Positions 1-14,034 are shown, counted from the stretch's first letter. The stretch is 64,000 bases of DNA from Anarhynchus alexandrinus (GCA_008711295.1 VUYV01000073.1:434001-498000), one strand, 5' to 3'. Notes: generated by a model not told the origin, from the letters alone. Numbers and translations: made by a program.

Positions 1-2239
1 ATGATGACTGAGAGGTTTACATGTTACAGCTTCATAAATTCTGTCAAAGCAACTCAATACCTGTAAGTTCATGTACTCTCAGCCTGCTGCAAATGAAATG
101 TACTGAGGCTTACCTTAAACCTTCATGTGAGAGAGAATAATTTGATTGCACGGCTGAGACCTTAGACTCTGCCTAAAGTACAAGAAGATACAACCCATTA
201 GGGACCTCCACTTTCATGCCTGGATATATTTTTTTCCCCAAGAACATCCTTTGAAACAACTCATTTTCTCCTCTCTTCTCTTGCCACTAAACTAAATGCA
301 GAGCAACTCACTTTCAGCTAAAGCTGCAGTTAATTCATAGTCCTGTGTCGAAAGTAACACAGCCAGGCAGGAAGAGGTTCTCAGCTCTTCACACCAGGTG
401 CCCTTGGGACGCCTCCCAGACTACAGTTGTGTGGTTGTATCCTTCCCACAAACATAAGCCCTAGGGAAGCAAAAGCAGAACTTTTTGTTCATTACAAAAT
501 AAATAAATAGAACTGATTGAAGTTTTACCATTGGAAATGAAGAGCTGATGCTGGATGAAGAAGAGGGTTGGAATTGGAAACTCATCACAGATAAGAAAGT
601 AGAATATGGTAATTTCTATGTTTCGTCCCTTGAGAGCTTGTCAAAATAAATATATTCAGAGACCACATGCAGACGCTCTCATCGTTTTAGGCATTGTGCA
701 CAACCATATGAAAAAGGGATTAGAACAACAGAAATAAACAAGCCTTTTCTTAGTTCCTTCAAAGACATAATGGAAGGGAGGAGAAGAATTTCTCTCCTAA
801 TTAGAAGAAAAACAAATTAAAAAAATTATTAGACTGGAAAAAATAAAAGAGTAAAAAGGAGAAAGAACACTCGAGCCTTCTACTGAACTTTTAAAAAGGA
901 ACCACAATGAAAGGATGTAGGTAGTAGATATTCTCAGAGATGAGAAAAGTCCAATTTTTCTTCACTCATGATACAACAATTTTTTTCTACGTCTATGCTA
1001 ACATTAATGCTGAGATATAAGTTATATGTTCAAGCAATCATTTATTTTTCAGTCTTAGATAAAGAACTTTCTTACTCCTGTGCTTGGCTGATTTTTGTAT
1101 GTTATTTTGATGAAAGAGAATAATTTCTGAGGATATGTAAGTTATCTCCCCTATATTACAACCTGTTGTAAACACAATAGCCAAGCTTCTAGTATCTTGA
1201 TACTTTCTCTGATACATACCTCCATGCTGCATCTCAGATTAACTTTCATTATTAAAAAGTATGTTTAGACTTTCAGAAATAATTCCTTGTACTCTTGGTT
1301 CCTCTGCTTAGCTGAGACAATTTGGGATCAATCATAACAGAGGTAGCCGAATGCTGGTTCCTGACCTGAATGTTATTTGTAAGCAGAGAACATAGCTGTC
1401 CTGTGCCAGGCAGTGGAAGGATGGGTGCCAGACCAGTGCAACTTCAACAACTCTGGGTCACTTTGGGTGTTGCTGTACATCCAGAGCCATCCTGACTCTC
1501 CTGCAATGGAGAAATGAGAGTCCCCTGGGAACCACTGGGTCCGCTGCTTGCAAACTATAGTGGAGCTGCTGAATTCCTTGGCTTTCCAAGTTATGCAGTA
1601 TGCATATATTGCTTTCAGTGGTATGAAGTTCTTGGCTTATGGCTCATGGAGTCAGAAAAAAGGACTACCCCACAAGACTTCTGATATACATTCCTTTAAA
1701 ATAGTCTATAAGAGAGAATAGTTGTATAACGTTACAGCTGAGATTTTCCGAAACGTGTAGGTGTCCCCATACCCGTGGTCTATATTCACAAACCTTTTAG
1801 AAGTTTGCACTCTTTTAAGAGTAGCAGAAGGAGGTTTCCTTAACACCTTTGTAAATTCAGGCCCTACCTGAATTCAAATTTTAATTAACTGTAGAAAACT
1901 CTCTTTCCTAAGGACTTTTAAAAATCCTTGCCATTTTTTCATAGCACTGTAGATAATCATAAAGCAAGGTCCTGTTATTAGAGTACGAAGTGTATTTGAT
2001 AATCTTCATTCAGGAAGGCCCATTGAAATCAATGGAATATCTCTGAAATCCATGCTTTGCATTTATTATCAATTTGTATATATATAAAAGCTAAAAACAA
2101 CTGGATATCTTGTAGATCACGAGTCATTAATTTTTACCCAGATACCCCTGCTTTTGCCCTTACTCAGTTATGTTTGACCAAAACACACTTTCTTAGAAAG
2201 ACATACATCCTTGAGATGAGACCATGGAGAATCTAATTA
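1..2239. other. AT-rich non-coding DNA
   Basis: No gene, RNA or clear repeat is visible. The only open frame (64 codons, minus strand, 1038-1232) has an unremarkable composition. A small perfect hairpin (8 bp arms 1854-1861 and 1867-1874, loop of 5) is the only structure noted. The piece at 2019-2040 resembles the 'cattgaaatcaatgg' type of ancient amniote repeat, but it is too short to call. Confidence 0.6.
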
Positions 2240-2620
2240 TTTCCTTCAGCAGCATGTTGCAGTGGTCAATCAATGCCAATATTATGAATGTTTTTAGGTA
2301 TTTGTTTTCTTTGTGTATTTGGTTTCAGCTTTCATATATTGATTTTGTCTTTTCCTATAGTAGGCCCTTTTGATCTCAGGTTTTGGTCTTTTTCTTGGTT
2401 TTTTTTTTTTCTTTTTTTTTTAAAGGTTTNTTTCCTTCAGCAGCATGTTGCAGTGGTCAATCAATGCCAATATTATGAATGTTTTTAGGTATTTGTTTTC
2501 TTTGTGTATTTGGTTTCAGCTTTCATATATTGATTTTGTCTTTTCCTATAGTAGGCCCTTTTGATCTCAGGTTTTGGTCTTTTTCTTGGTTTTTTTTTTT
2601 TCATATGTCTCTAAAAGTCA
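2240..2620. repeat. 190 bp direct duplication around an N (probable false duplication)
   Basis: The 172 bases from 2240 to 2411 recur without a mismatch at 2431-2602, and a single N at 2430 lies between the copies. After the shared 12-T run, copy 1 degenerates into a T-rich tail (2412-2429). Copy 2 at the same place reads into normal unique sequence. The tail still resembles the unique sequence base by base, as a failing read through a homopolymer would. This is what two overlapping contig ends look like when left unmerged. The genome probably has one copy. Two open frames of 66 and 61 codons starting here are the same sequence read twice and are not genes. Confidence 0.85.
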
Positions 2621-3333
2621 TCAGTAAACATTGTAAGCAAGTTGCCTCTTCAACACCTTTTTAATAAGTTAAACGGATTGAAGTCTTCATACCTTTCCTT
2701 TCAGACCATTTCTACCCACTAACCATTTTTGTGGGGTGTTTTCCTCCACACTATTCAGTTTCCAACGTCACCTGGAAGTTCTGGAGACCGAAACACTGTG
2801 AAATACAGACATTAATCCACACGCTGGAATGCAGCCAATATTTTTAATTCTGTTTATTTGTTAACCTGTTTTCACATGCAGGATCTCCTAAGGCCTTTTT
2901 AAGGCCTTTTTTGTCATAATATTAAGACAACCCCAAGAAAAGATATTCAGAAATGGGTTTCTCAAATTAGATACTTAAATCCTTAGCCACTAGTTTAGTC
3001 TGGTTTTAACGGAGACCATTTCAGCATGATCTCCGTGTTCAGGAATTCTATACTTAACACGTACCTGTGAACATCTTGACTTACAAGTTGTTTATTTTTC
3101 AGAGTCACTCTGATCAACTCCTGCATGGTGCAACAGTGTCCTTTATACAGCAGTGATTTCAGAGGAGTTGTCACTTCATGTAAAATGAAACTGAAATACT
3201 CCCAAACATTCTTGAACATATGTTAATGATGCTTGATTTATTATTATTAATGCAGATTCCAGTGGGAGAAGCAGGATCAGTGCATTAATTGCAGCCTATT
3301 GATAGAAACGGACCAGAGGCAGACAATCTCACT
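2621..3333. other. Non-coding, nothing recognised
   Basis: AT-rich sequence with a short direct repeat of 'aaggccttttt' at about 2890-2911. The 74-codon minus-strand frame at 2995-3219 has no recognisable domain or codon signal. Confidence 0.5.
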
Positions 3334-3906
3334 TCAACGATGCGGCCCTTTAAGCTTCCCAGGGTCCTGGATCACATGAAAACTCAAGTCTAAGCACAGA
3401 TATATGTAAGGAGATAGGAAATGGTCCAGGAATCTCATTAGTGTTTTTAATAAGCTTTTATCCAAGCTTTGTCTGTCTCTACTGAACTTTACTAGTTTTG
3501 CAGTGTGAGAATGCCCCTGCTTCTCAAGGAAACCTAGACAAACTCTGAGCAAGTTCTCTTCCTTGGTTGCAGGGAAGCCCCAGCTGGCCCCAGCCCCAAA
3601 AAGCCAGCTCAGAGAACTGTCAGCCTCCCCGGGCTTACAGGACAGAGAGCTGAGGCTGCCTGTGTTGAGAAGCAGGCCAGCCAAATCAGCCTACACACCC
3701 AAAAGAGAAACTGCCATGGAAGTTGTAACTGAATGCCTTATCTCCCAAAAGAGGACAGAGGAACCAAACTCACACAGAGAGAGGAGGCTGTACAAGTACC
3801 ATGTTATCCAAGTTTCCACCACAAGGCTCTGGCACAGAACTGGCAGCAGGGGTGTCAAGGGAGCCCCCTCACACTCACCCCCAGGGTTGTGTTCATAAGG
3901 CATCAC
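3334..3906. other. GC-richer patch, open on both strands, not recognised
   Basis: Overlapping open frames occur on the minus strand (3334-3684, 116 codons; 3691-3906, 71 codons) and the plus strand (3563-3898, 111 codons). The patch is richer in G and C than its surroundings, which lowers the stop frequency, so open frames on both strands are expected. No domain, signal peptide or splice-site arrangement supports any of them. I treat it as non-coding. A lncRNA exon cannot be excluded. Confidence 0.4.
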
Positions 3907-6900
3907 TCACCAGTGAGAAGAGAGACATTTTTAATAAGTAGTTGGGGTGGAGGGGAGAAAACATCCTGAAAATCCCCTGCCATTTGCCTCTTACATATAT
4001 GAAAAGTCCAGAGGCCGAACTTCATTAGAACTAAACCAGAACTGAAACATTTTTATGGAAATAGTCTGACTTCATTCCCCTTCACAAAACTGGGCAGCAA
4101 TGCTGTGGAACACTGGCTGTTTGCCCCCCTGCTCCCTCTGCCGGTGTTTTTCCAGGTTCCAGGAGCATTGTGCCATGAAACCAGTTGCCATACCAGGGGC
4201 CACAAACCCACAAAGGGGTCAAAATGCTCTCTCACACAGAGAGACCCTTTAGGTCTAAGTGCATTCGTCTTATAGTTTGACCAGACCTTCCTAGGTCAAT
4301 AGGACTAAGCTTTTCCTCACAGGGACATATGTATGCCTTTATATCTGTTGCCGAATGTTCTTTTAGTGTTTCTAGGCTTATTTAGCTCTTCAGTTGGACA
4401 CAAAGTACTGTGTCAAAAAGATGACAAACATTTGAAAGCAAACTCTGTACTTTCATCACAGACTTTCTGCTCTAAGCTTAAATTTTAGTGAGAGACTTGT
4501 GGCTCCATAACTGTATACACATAAGGAAAAACTTTTGACCTCCATCCTTCCTCATAACTATATTAAAAGGCAAAAAGCTTTTACTTTTTTTCCCATGAGG
4601 AAGATTTCCTTCCCTTTGAAGATACTCCATCAAGATATAATATTCTTACATCAATGGTTCAATATACTTTCACGTAAACATACTTCATTTTGTTTCCATG
4701 TCAATCTAAAGGGAGTAAGGAAGGAACACTCAGAAGCTGATTTTAATAAATTAATAATAATGATTCTATCCTGTTTAAGCTTCTACATGTGCTACTTGGT
4801 ATAGAATAACCTCAGGCTAAGAGAGTCTTCAATGAACCCCTTCAAAAAGGAACATGGATTTGAATTTAACAATGAGAAACTTTATATTTACACTATGGCA
4901 GATAAAAGAGATGTTATCTGTAACATGAAAGCTTTAAAAAACATTAAGCCTAAAGTCAACAAAGAGAAGTACAAGCAAGTGTTCAGCAACTACATAGGCT
5001 TTTGCACCAAGATGACAGTAATCAGAGAAACATCCATTCAGACTGGTTGAGGACTGTAACACTGACTATTCCATCTGCATTTGAAAATGGGTTTGGCCCT
5101 GAGATCGAAGGGTTCCCATCCTGGTGAATTTCTTCTACAGGAAACATAAGGGCAGAGATTTGTCTTTTTTCAAGTCAGGGAATGAGGGAAGAATACACTT
5201 GATGAGTCAAATTACACTTTCTCCCATCATCTGCTTCTGTTTAGAAAATTTAAAATGATAACTTGAGAAAAAAACAGATCTTGTGGGACCTGAGGATTGG
5301 GACAATGGTGAATATGGGAGAAAATTCCTTATCCTTAAAAATGAGAAGTGGCATCTCAAAATATATGATTACTGGGTAGCATTAGCTAAGATTTCAGGGA
5401 GACAAATGAAATCTGCCTGTAAAGATCAATGGGGTGGCAAAGTTACACAAAAATGTCAAGATGTTCAGGATCTAACCCACAGCCTGGCCAGGGCTTCTAG
5501 CACTCCTGAGGTTGGATTTCAATCCCCGCTTCCTTTGCGTCCTTCTTCAAACCCTCCTTTTCCTAAAACAGACAATTTCAGAGTTCTTAAAAGGTCAGAT
5601 CTATGTGTTTGTTTGGCTCAATAAGAATATTTCCATCCATACGTCTGTGTACAGGCTACACACTGACCCTTTTTAATATGGTGTTAATGTTGAAGTTCGA
5701 ATAAAGCAGGACCTCAGATGTTTTTTACCCCTTGACCACTGTAACAAGGATAATTTGTTTATTGTGTTCTATGGGTGCTTTCAGCAGTAAGTGAAGTTGT
5801 TTCAGCCTTAATAGGCAGTTGGGTTGGAGACCATTTTCTACAGCTGCAAGAAAAAAGCTAAAATTAAAACCTCACAAGGGCAGCTCACTCAGCAAAGGGG
5901 AAGTCTTTTACTGCTCAACAGTGACACCTCTTGATATTCAGCAGAATATTACTGATAACCTTCAAAGATAATTTAATGCAGTCTGCAGGACAGAGTACTG
6001 CAGGCAGTGCAGTGTCTCCCAAAGGAAATGTTTTTCTTTCTTGGTTTGTTCAGGAAAAAACAGCTCAGCATCTAACCTATTGTTCCAATATGAGAGGCTC
6101 AGGAAATGAAAAAGTTTATAGGGGAGCAGCTCAGAACATTGGATCTGTATCCTCAGAAAATGCCAGTATTTTGATATAGGGCTTTGTGATGAAATTGGAA
6201 AGTTTTAAGGTTGTCACAAAAGAAAAAGTACTGAAAAAAAAGACATTTTATCAGCTTTGAGCTTTTCTTCTGAAATGTTAATATTTTGAACATGAATGTT
6301 GAAATCGATATCTCCCCTGAAAATTTTTTATTCATTCAAACCCTACTATTTGTCAGAATTTTTTTATTATCAAACTTTTCATATGCATAACTTCTACGAA
6401 AAGCTCTACTCAAATGTCAGCAAAGAATTTGACTACTTGCATATTCAGTTAAATAGAATTTTTAACAGCCACAATTCCATTTATTAACTCTTCAAAGTGC
6501 TACTATACGGCAAATGAGAATTCAGGTTTAAATAAATGCCAAAGACCTGAAAGACGGAACTAAAAGGAAACTAAGCCTTTAACAAGGATCCTTCCAGCAG
6601 GATATGGAATATGGCCTACCTTTCTGGTAGCTGGGTTAGCTGGCTCTGAGACTCTATTTGGGACCCAGCCATGAAAAGTTTAAATAATCATCCTTTCTGG
6701 GCCAAATACTGAGTGTTAGAACAAGAAATTTTGGCTCACATTTATATCTACAACAGATGTTGATTGGCCAGCTGAAATTTGTTCATGCATTTTATGAGTA
6801 AGTGTACCCTTTTGCCAATTCAACAGAAGCATTTGTGAGAAATCCAAATACATACATTTCTGCCGCAGCTCCAGCTTTATTCTGCTTATGGTACAAGTTC

Positions 6901-9900
6901 ATTAGCGAAATAGCTGTAGATCAACTGAAAATAGCTTGGCATTTAAGTATCCTCCACTGGCACCAATTAGCATTATGGAATAACAAGGTCTATGAAGAAA
7001 ATCTCTGGGGACTGTAGCATAGATAGCAAATGTGTGAACAAAGAGTTAATTCCTAGGTAATAAATTCTCAAGACACTGGAATGACTTAATTGTGAATGGG
7101 TTTAATAATTGAGTGCCAATAATAGACAGATTGTAAATTGGAAGGTTTATTTCAAAACCAGCAAAAACTGCACACAGAGAGTGTAACAGTAAAAGAAAAA
7201 GTGCTAACCTACAGGGAAGAAAATTTGAAAGCTGTAGGGAAGATTTAGGAGCAGCAGTGGTTTTAAGGGCACACTTTTATGTCTGCCATTATGTTTTAAG
7301 TGGAGCCTTAAACAGTGCCTACCAGTAAAATGTTGATACTTCATTGTTTGTAAGAAATCAGCGGTTACTTTTGTTTAGCAGTAGAGTAATGCTTGGTGCT
7401 AAAAATCTGGGATGCACACTATGTCTGCACACCATAACAAAACCCTACTGCCCAGGCTTTGCAATATGTCTTGGAGGTAAGCAAATGTGAAAAAGCACAT
7501 CAGACCTGGAGAAAACAAAATGCCAGAGGTGAGACACATGACTTCTTATTTCTGGGCAGTGAAACTTACCATTTTAATGATGACAGAGTTACTTGTTGAA
7601 ATATTTAGAGAAAAAGTCTTTGAAAAATCTTTTGGCCTCAGCCTCTAGATATGTACACATAGGGACATCTAAATAGAGCCAGGAATATCTTAATGCTGAT
7701 TTTTGGAATCACATTTTAGCACCCTATCTATTTACAGGGGCCTTTATAAGGAATTAAGAGGATAAAAGTATTTAATTTTGTGAGTTAAGTGCTTATCTAG
7801 AAGTGGATAAATTCCATTCCTCTGCTGAAATGGGAACACCTTCATATAACAGACAGTTCCTGAATAAAGACTCACAGACTGGTCTTTTGGTTCTTTTTTG
7901 AGAAGAGAAATATTTAAGTTTATACTTATTTGTTTTCAGCCCATATAACTAGATTTATTTTTTTGAGCAGACTTCATTCCATGAACATACACACATGAAA
8001 ATTCTCACACACAGAGGAGAGACATGTACACAAAGGAAAGAAAAATAAATTAGCCCAGCAAATAGTGCACAACATGATACCTGGAATCAGATGGACACAC
8101 AAGCAGATACTAAATAATCCAATACTCCTGGAAAGTCAAGGCATCTAAAAGCCAAGGATGTGTCTTCAGGAATAAGTATTTTCCTTCCTTCTTTGACATC
8201 TGTTGACCTACACGTCTGACAACAAACAATTACTGTTATTAGTTATGTGTACTTTTTAAAAAAAAAATAGTTAGAAAAGGTCAGACTTACGGCTATAAGT
8301 CAATTTACCAACACTACATTAATCAAAATATCTCTTTAAACTTGTGTGCAAACGCAGCGGTATACCAGTCTAGTTTTCTGGTGGATTTTATCTTCCCTAA
8401 CTATAGAAAACTAAATAAAAATTAAGCCTCTAGTCTAAGCTAGCCATCTGGGCTACATTTATAATCAAAAGAGAGGCAAGCAGCCAGGCAGAGAGAAGGG
8501 CACATCTAGAGAGTCTTTCCCCGACATCTCTTTTTGCTATGAGCTCTTGGATAAGGTAGCTCTGGGTAGCTCTGCCTGTCTCCCTCTTCTGACTATCACT
8601 GAAGCCTAAATAACTGAAGCGCATCTCTCTCTTTTAGGTGGTTACAGCTAGATAAGAGGTTTTTCCAGCCTAAAAGTTACACCTCCACAATTAGTTTTCT
8701 GCACCTTGTTTAAACAGACCCTTGTTCCTTGCTAAAGGTACAAATACCCCATTATTTAAATTGCATAAATGGAAAAGCCAAATATGCACCACACAACAAC
8801 ATTTCTTTTACCCCAGGTAGCACATCTCTCTCTTGCTCCTTCTATCAAAATCTGTGACAGCAGACAAGACAAAATAAGGCATTGGATTTCCTGTTTTCTG
8901 TGGTTTCCATTGTTCTGGATTTACTATAAGAATAGTGCCACTCAGTGTTTTGACTAACAGGGAAGATGTAATACCTCCTGTCCCTTCAAAACAAATAATA
9001 TGCCTTAAAATAAAATACTGTAAAGTCAACCCCTCATTTGTAAACTTGAAAAGTGCATTTTTATGCTAGAAATGTATAATTGTCAAAGGACAGTTTAAAA
9101 AAAAAAAAGAAATTCAGCTTTTTCTTGATTTTCGAGAGGCCTTGAAGTTATATAAGAACAATCATCCTGTTTCTGATGAACAAGGGATAAAATAATATTA
9201 TTAATACATTTTCTTGAAATCTTTAAAGTTTTATAAATTGCCCATGGAGGTTTACGCACCAAGGTCACTCTGTGTCTTTTCATTCTTTTAATTATCTAGT
9301 TCCAGCCCGATACACTAGCCTTACTAATTGGACACAGAGAAATCCCTTATCAGTGAAGTTAGAAAAGGACCTATGCAAAGGGTGTGGGAGACTGCTGTAA
9401 ATCAAAGAAGAGGAACTGAACAGAAGGAAAGCCAATCAACTGTACCCCTCCGAGCTGTGAGTTTATAGGAAAAACAGAGCCTCGTTGGATAGAGGAATAA
9501 GTGGCCAGCAGGTAGTTACACATGTCATTGACCTCTCCCTGATAGGTACTGCTGTGAGGGGAGCCAAATGCAGACTCACACCTGCCCTTAGTTTCCTGGG
9601 GAAGGGAAGATTTTAAGCACTAACTTGGGCTTTAGTGTGTGTAGGTGTCGAATATAGTGTTATTCACGTCCATTCCCATATACCCCAAAAGCTTGTACAT
9701 ACTCTCTCAAACCCCAGTGAGGGAATTAATTGTCCTGTCTGTAGTTTAGCATTTTCATGCACATTTGACAGGTGCAATGCACACAGTGAAGTCTGAAGCT
9801 CTGTCAATCTCTATTTAGTAGCATAAGAAATGTGCGTATCTGTAGCAACCCTGACTTTGATTTCTCACCCTTCTCCTTTCCCAGCACTCTTGCACATTGT

Positions 9901-11250
9901 CCAAAGTTGTCAGTGATCCTTCTCTAAATTATGGCTTGTCATTCAAACAACAGCTTCCTTCCATCTCAGATCTTCCATTTTGACCTTGGATAGTCATGTT
10001 AAGCAGTTCACCTTCTCCTCTCCTTGCCTCTTCCATTTCCTGTGTCTTAATGAGTCTCTACAGCTTATGTACTAGCATCTATTTCTTTTCCTTCTGCCCC
10101 TAGATGTTTTTCCCAGTGCCCAAATTCCAGCCATCCACAGAGATATCCAGAATTATCTCTGATTTTCACAAGCTGTATTTAATCTGCTGTCGTAAGGTGG
10201 TTCCACCTAAAAAAATCACATGACCAGCAATCCAATGTTGTCCTTGAAGTATAAAGAGCTTATACACATTTCAGAAATACTGGACTCTTTATTCACCAGA
10301 AGATATTACCAAAGCAAAGAAATCCCATAATAACATCAACCAGAATTAAAAAATTATACAAGAAATAATAATTCAGGCTTCCAGAGAAAACACAGGGATG
10401 ATGTAGGAGAAAAGACAAGAAGACATTATATTGCATTCCTCTTTCTATGTCAATAGAAAAATATAACTCTTGTTTCATATGCATGAAAGTCATTTGGTTT
10501 TGTTTGTTTGCGAGACATGAAACTGAAAATTCTGATCCTTTTAACTGCCAAAATTTCGATGGCATTGTGCCCAAAAGGCGTGACAATGTCTTAGAGTATT
10601 GGCAAAGTGCTGGAAGGCAGACCATATTCCATTCACCTGCAATTGCTTTTACACTTTCGTTTAGCTAACTTTCTTCCTGTGTCACACTATTGTATGATTT
10701 CATAGCACACAGTGTGATTTACATCCAATTATCCCTAGCTTCTCTCACAGCCAATGTTTTGAAGAAAAAAACCCTGAAATTCTGCACACTTGGAACTATG
10801 AGGAAGACGACATGTATATTGTCCATTTAGGCACACAGCTGTCCAGAGCTATTAGAGTGTTATTCTCTGTACAGGTACGAAAGAGTTATTGCTCTTTGCA
10901 AGATCTCCAAGTCCAGAAACCACTTCATTTGAAATCCTTCCTGTGATAGTAACACATATTTGAAAAATGTGCAGTAAAAGGGACTGAGCTCCATGTTAGA
11001 TACTGGTACCCAAGTGGCTACACCATTTAAACGTGTTCAGTGACACGGTGTTGGCTCAAGTCAGCAAGCGCTGTACACACAGCTAAAGGCACAAATCCTG
11101 TGTAGGAGACCACATCCAACAGACAGGTTTTGTGCAGCCATTTCTTTTGGAGAGTAAGAGAGTTTAAAGGTGTGCACGTGAACATGCAACTGCTCTGTGC
11201 AACTGTCCTCAGTGTTAGAGAACAGTTCCAGCACATTTAGCATCTTCTTT
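3907..11250. other. Long non-coding stretch
   Basis: About 7.3 kb of AT-rich DNA without a recognisable gene or mobile element. The longest frames are 113 codons (5283-5624, plus), 110 codons (10293-10625, minus) and 89 codons (4535-4804, plus), all within chance expectation. A 72-codon lysine-rich frame at 4832-5050 looks slightly more protein-like, but it has no recognisable motif. Scattered A and T runs (8255-8270, 9095-9110) are the only simple sequence. Confidence 0.5.
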
Positions 11251-11316
11251 ACCAGTTGGACTAGATGATCTTAAAGGTGTTTTCCACCCTAAACAATTCT
11301 ATGATTCTGTGATTCT
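11251..11316 (+). mobile_element. CR1 LINE 3'-end fragment
   Basis: The segment reads 'ttggactagatgatcttaaa' followed by a short spacer and an 'attctatgattctgtgattct' type tail. This is the standard CR1 3' end with its imperfect 8 bp ATTCTATG-like terminal repeats. It matches the 3' end of the long CR1 at 61.7 kb almost base for base. Only the last 60-70 bp are present, as is usual for strongly 5'-truncated bird CR1 copies. Confidence 0.85.
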
Positions 11317-12258
11317 TATGGTAGTAACAAATGCTGACTGACAAGATCAGAACTGGCTCTATTCACCTTACTCAGGACTTGGTGGATTTCTAAATTTTAA
11401 AAATTCGAAATCCTGCTACTCCATAAATTAAATACTACCATAGTTAAATTACAGCAACATTTGAAAACACGAGACTAGCTCAGTAGTAAGAAAGAAATTC
11501 AGAAAGCTTTCTGCATTTATTTCCCAGAAGCATAGGGCTATTTCATTTTTTTTTCTAGTCTTCAATGCTTTCTTTTAAGAAGCAGTTAATAAATTGAATA
11601 CTTTTCTGCAAAACTTTTCCAGAAGGATATTATTCCCTGTGTATTTCATTCACACTGCTTCCCAGACCTGTCAAAATCTCTTGTTTTGTTTTCCTTCAGC
11701 AAAGAGGAACCAAACAACATTAGACGGAATATTTTAAGGTGGTCAACTCCTGGACAAAACAACCACAACAAACCACATTTTAGAGAAAGCATTATCATCT
11801 ACCTCTCTTAGCTCTCGTCTCCATTATAAGGGGCCTCTCAATGAACTGGAAATTCTTCCTAGTAGAGATGTACCTCTCACCAGCAAAAGGGATATTTTGC
11901 CGATGCATTTTATGCTGACTCTGCGTATTAAAGTTGAAGTTGTGAACAGAGTTGCTTATATTGCTGGTCTTGTCAGTATAAAAATGTCAGTAAACATCAT
12001 ACCCTCTAACTGGCATAACCATAATGACAAAAATGCTAACGCAGATGTGGTTTTAGCCTTCACTATGGTGACAATAAAATGGCTCCTTTTTCAGCTGCTG
12101 ACAGAGTCCTGAGAGATTTGAAGTTTGTGTGCAACGGGTCGGTGGCAAATAGGTATCACAAGAAAGATTAATCTCATCAAATGCAGATGTTTACGGTGAG
12201 GTCCCTCCCATGTCTCAGCTACTCCCTGCAAGCTCTTTTTATCATGTAAAGGGCACGT
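11317..12258. other. Non-coding, nothing recognised
   Basis: AT-rich sequence with one 71-codon plus-strand frame (11897-12112) that has no recognisable domain. Nothing else is supported. Confidence 0.5.
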
Positions 12259-12329
12259 TTACACTTTAAGACTAATGACAGTCTTACACTTAAGACTAGT
12301 AAAGCCTTACACTTTAAGATTAATAAAAG
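12259..12329. repeat. Three-copy tandem repeat, unit about 24 bp
   Basis: Three adjacent units start with 'ttacact(t)taaga': 12259-12283 (25 bp), 12284-12306 (23 bp) and 12307-12329 (23 bp). They differ by small substitutions and one or two-base indels. This is an old, short tandem duplication with no sign of coding. Confidence 0.8.
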
Positions 12330-13985
12330 TGATGAGTAAAGTATGCACCAGATACAGACCGTCAGCCTCAGATTAGCCATCCGCATCGTACATGCCTAAA
12401 GGTAACAGAATGGAGTCCTACCCTATGTGGCTTAGATTTCAATTTAAGTTTTATTTAATAGATAACAACATTTTTTTCCAGAAAATTCTGTCTAATTCTG
12501 TCTCCTTTTAGCAGATATTCTAACAGTTATCTGGATAATTCACTGGTTTTACAATTTCCTTACGATCTCCTTCAACAAAAACTTTTTAAAGCTGAAATGT
12601 AAGATTTTACGTCTCATCTATCCTCTATTCATCCAGTTTTGGCTAGTGTCAAAGGTTTGGTGAAACCATAAAAATGAAAGGAAAAAACATCACATACTAG
12701 CAGACAAAGTTTGAAATGGCTGTTAAACTGTTTTTGATGGGAATTAGTGAAGGGTGAACCTTAAAAAACTTGTTCTAATTAAAACAAAAAGATAACATGG
12801 ATGCTTATCTGAATGCTTCCACTTCTTTTTCTTCTAGAAATCAGGTTTAGACACCCCTTGATCTCTCTTAACTCTGTTTGGCCTGAACTTCAGAGTGTTA
12901 AAAACGGCCTCTTTTATAGTATTTCAGTGCTTCTAATCCCTGCAAAGGGGGGGAAATAGTTAGCAGGTTTATTTTTAGTTTTGGGCAAAGGTTCAGAACA
13001 CTTTTCCCATTCTCTCTTAAAAACAGAAATTCAAACTCAATAGCAGAACAGTGACAATATCTTCCAGGCTGAGCCTCTCGGTTCCCAAGAGGAGACAATA
13101 TCCCCCCTCTATTACAGTAGCCAGGAAGAATGAACAGAGGTTCCAGTAATAAATATAGACACAGAGACGTCTGGTTTCTTTTCTGCCTCAGAAGCTATCA
13201 AGAAAATTTAATCAGGCTTTTCTTTTCCAGTCAATCCTCAGATTATTTTAATACTTTCACATTCTGTATTGAAATTCTGTCATCCTCGTCAGTGTTTTTG
13301 CCTGATGGCTGCATGCAGTCATTGCTAAACAATTTGTTAAAGTGTTATATTTTTAGAGAGGTCTGTTCGCTTACCACCTAATGGTAATGCCATTTCACAG
13401 GGGTCGTAAGGAAAGAACATATTCATGATGAGAAAAAAAATCAAATGGATGGTAAGACATAATCATGTTCCTATCTTATCCCCTCTGCCTCCCTGTCCTC
13501 TTCTAGGCAGAGAAAAAATAGCACACACCAACCAGATTTTTACTGTATGTAGAGCTAGCCTGGTGTTTTCTTCCCTACACTAAATTATGTAGTGCTTCTG
13601 CAGAAAGTGCGTACAAGAGCTGAATGTAAATCAGAAAAAGATACGACGATTGTGGAACTAAAAGGCAGCCACTCCTCTCTAAAACCACATTGGTATACGA
13701 CATGCCAGTGTGCCCACCTTATAAGATCTTGGGACTGCTGTAGTACCTCAGGTATCTGCGCAGGATAGCAATGAATTTAAAAACAATCCTGACCTTCATA
13801 TGAAATAACTACCACGGACCTGAGTGAATGTGGCAAAACAGGGGGACTTTTTACTGCTAGAGAGATAAAGATGCTTTCTACATTAAAATTAATGATACAC
13901 CATAAAAATCAACTCTTGGTTTTTCTGTGCAGCTGTTAAACACAGAGCAACATAACAATCTGTATGTTCTGCTCTAGCCTGGGAG
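12330..13985. other. Non-coding, nothing recognised
   Basis: The open frames at 12898-13098 (minus) and 13130-13381 (plus, 83 codons) have no recognisable features. No repeat family was identified. Confidence 0.5.
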
Positions 13986-14006
13986 TGTGTGTGTGTTGGG
14001 GGGGGG

Positions 14007-14034
<28 letters not shown>
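13986..14034. repeat. Compound microsatellite: (GT)n, ten G, (GA)n
   Basis: A short GT run (13986-13996) is followed by ten consecutive G (13998-14007) and about 14 GA units (14007-14034). The G plus GA part is an uninterrupted purine tract of about 37 bases. It should be length-polymorphic and able to adopt triplex or other non-B structure. The long Leu-Ser-rich frame across it on the minus strand (13889-14122) is a by-product of the repeat. Confidence 0.95.

Noticed and set aside
2288..2664. Two nearly identical phenylalanine-rich frames suggesting a gene duplication
   Set aside because: They are the same sequence represented twice around the N at 2430.
4832..5050. Lysine-rich 72-codon frame resembling a processed pseudogene
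   Set aside because: No recognisable family, no poly(A) tail and no flanking repeats; the length is within chance.
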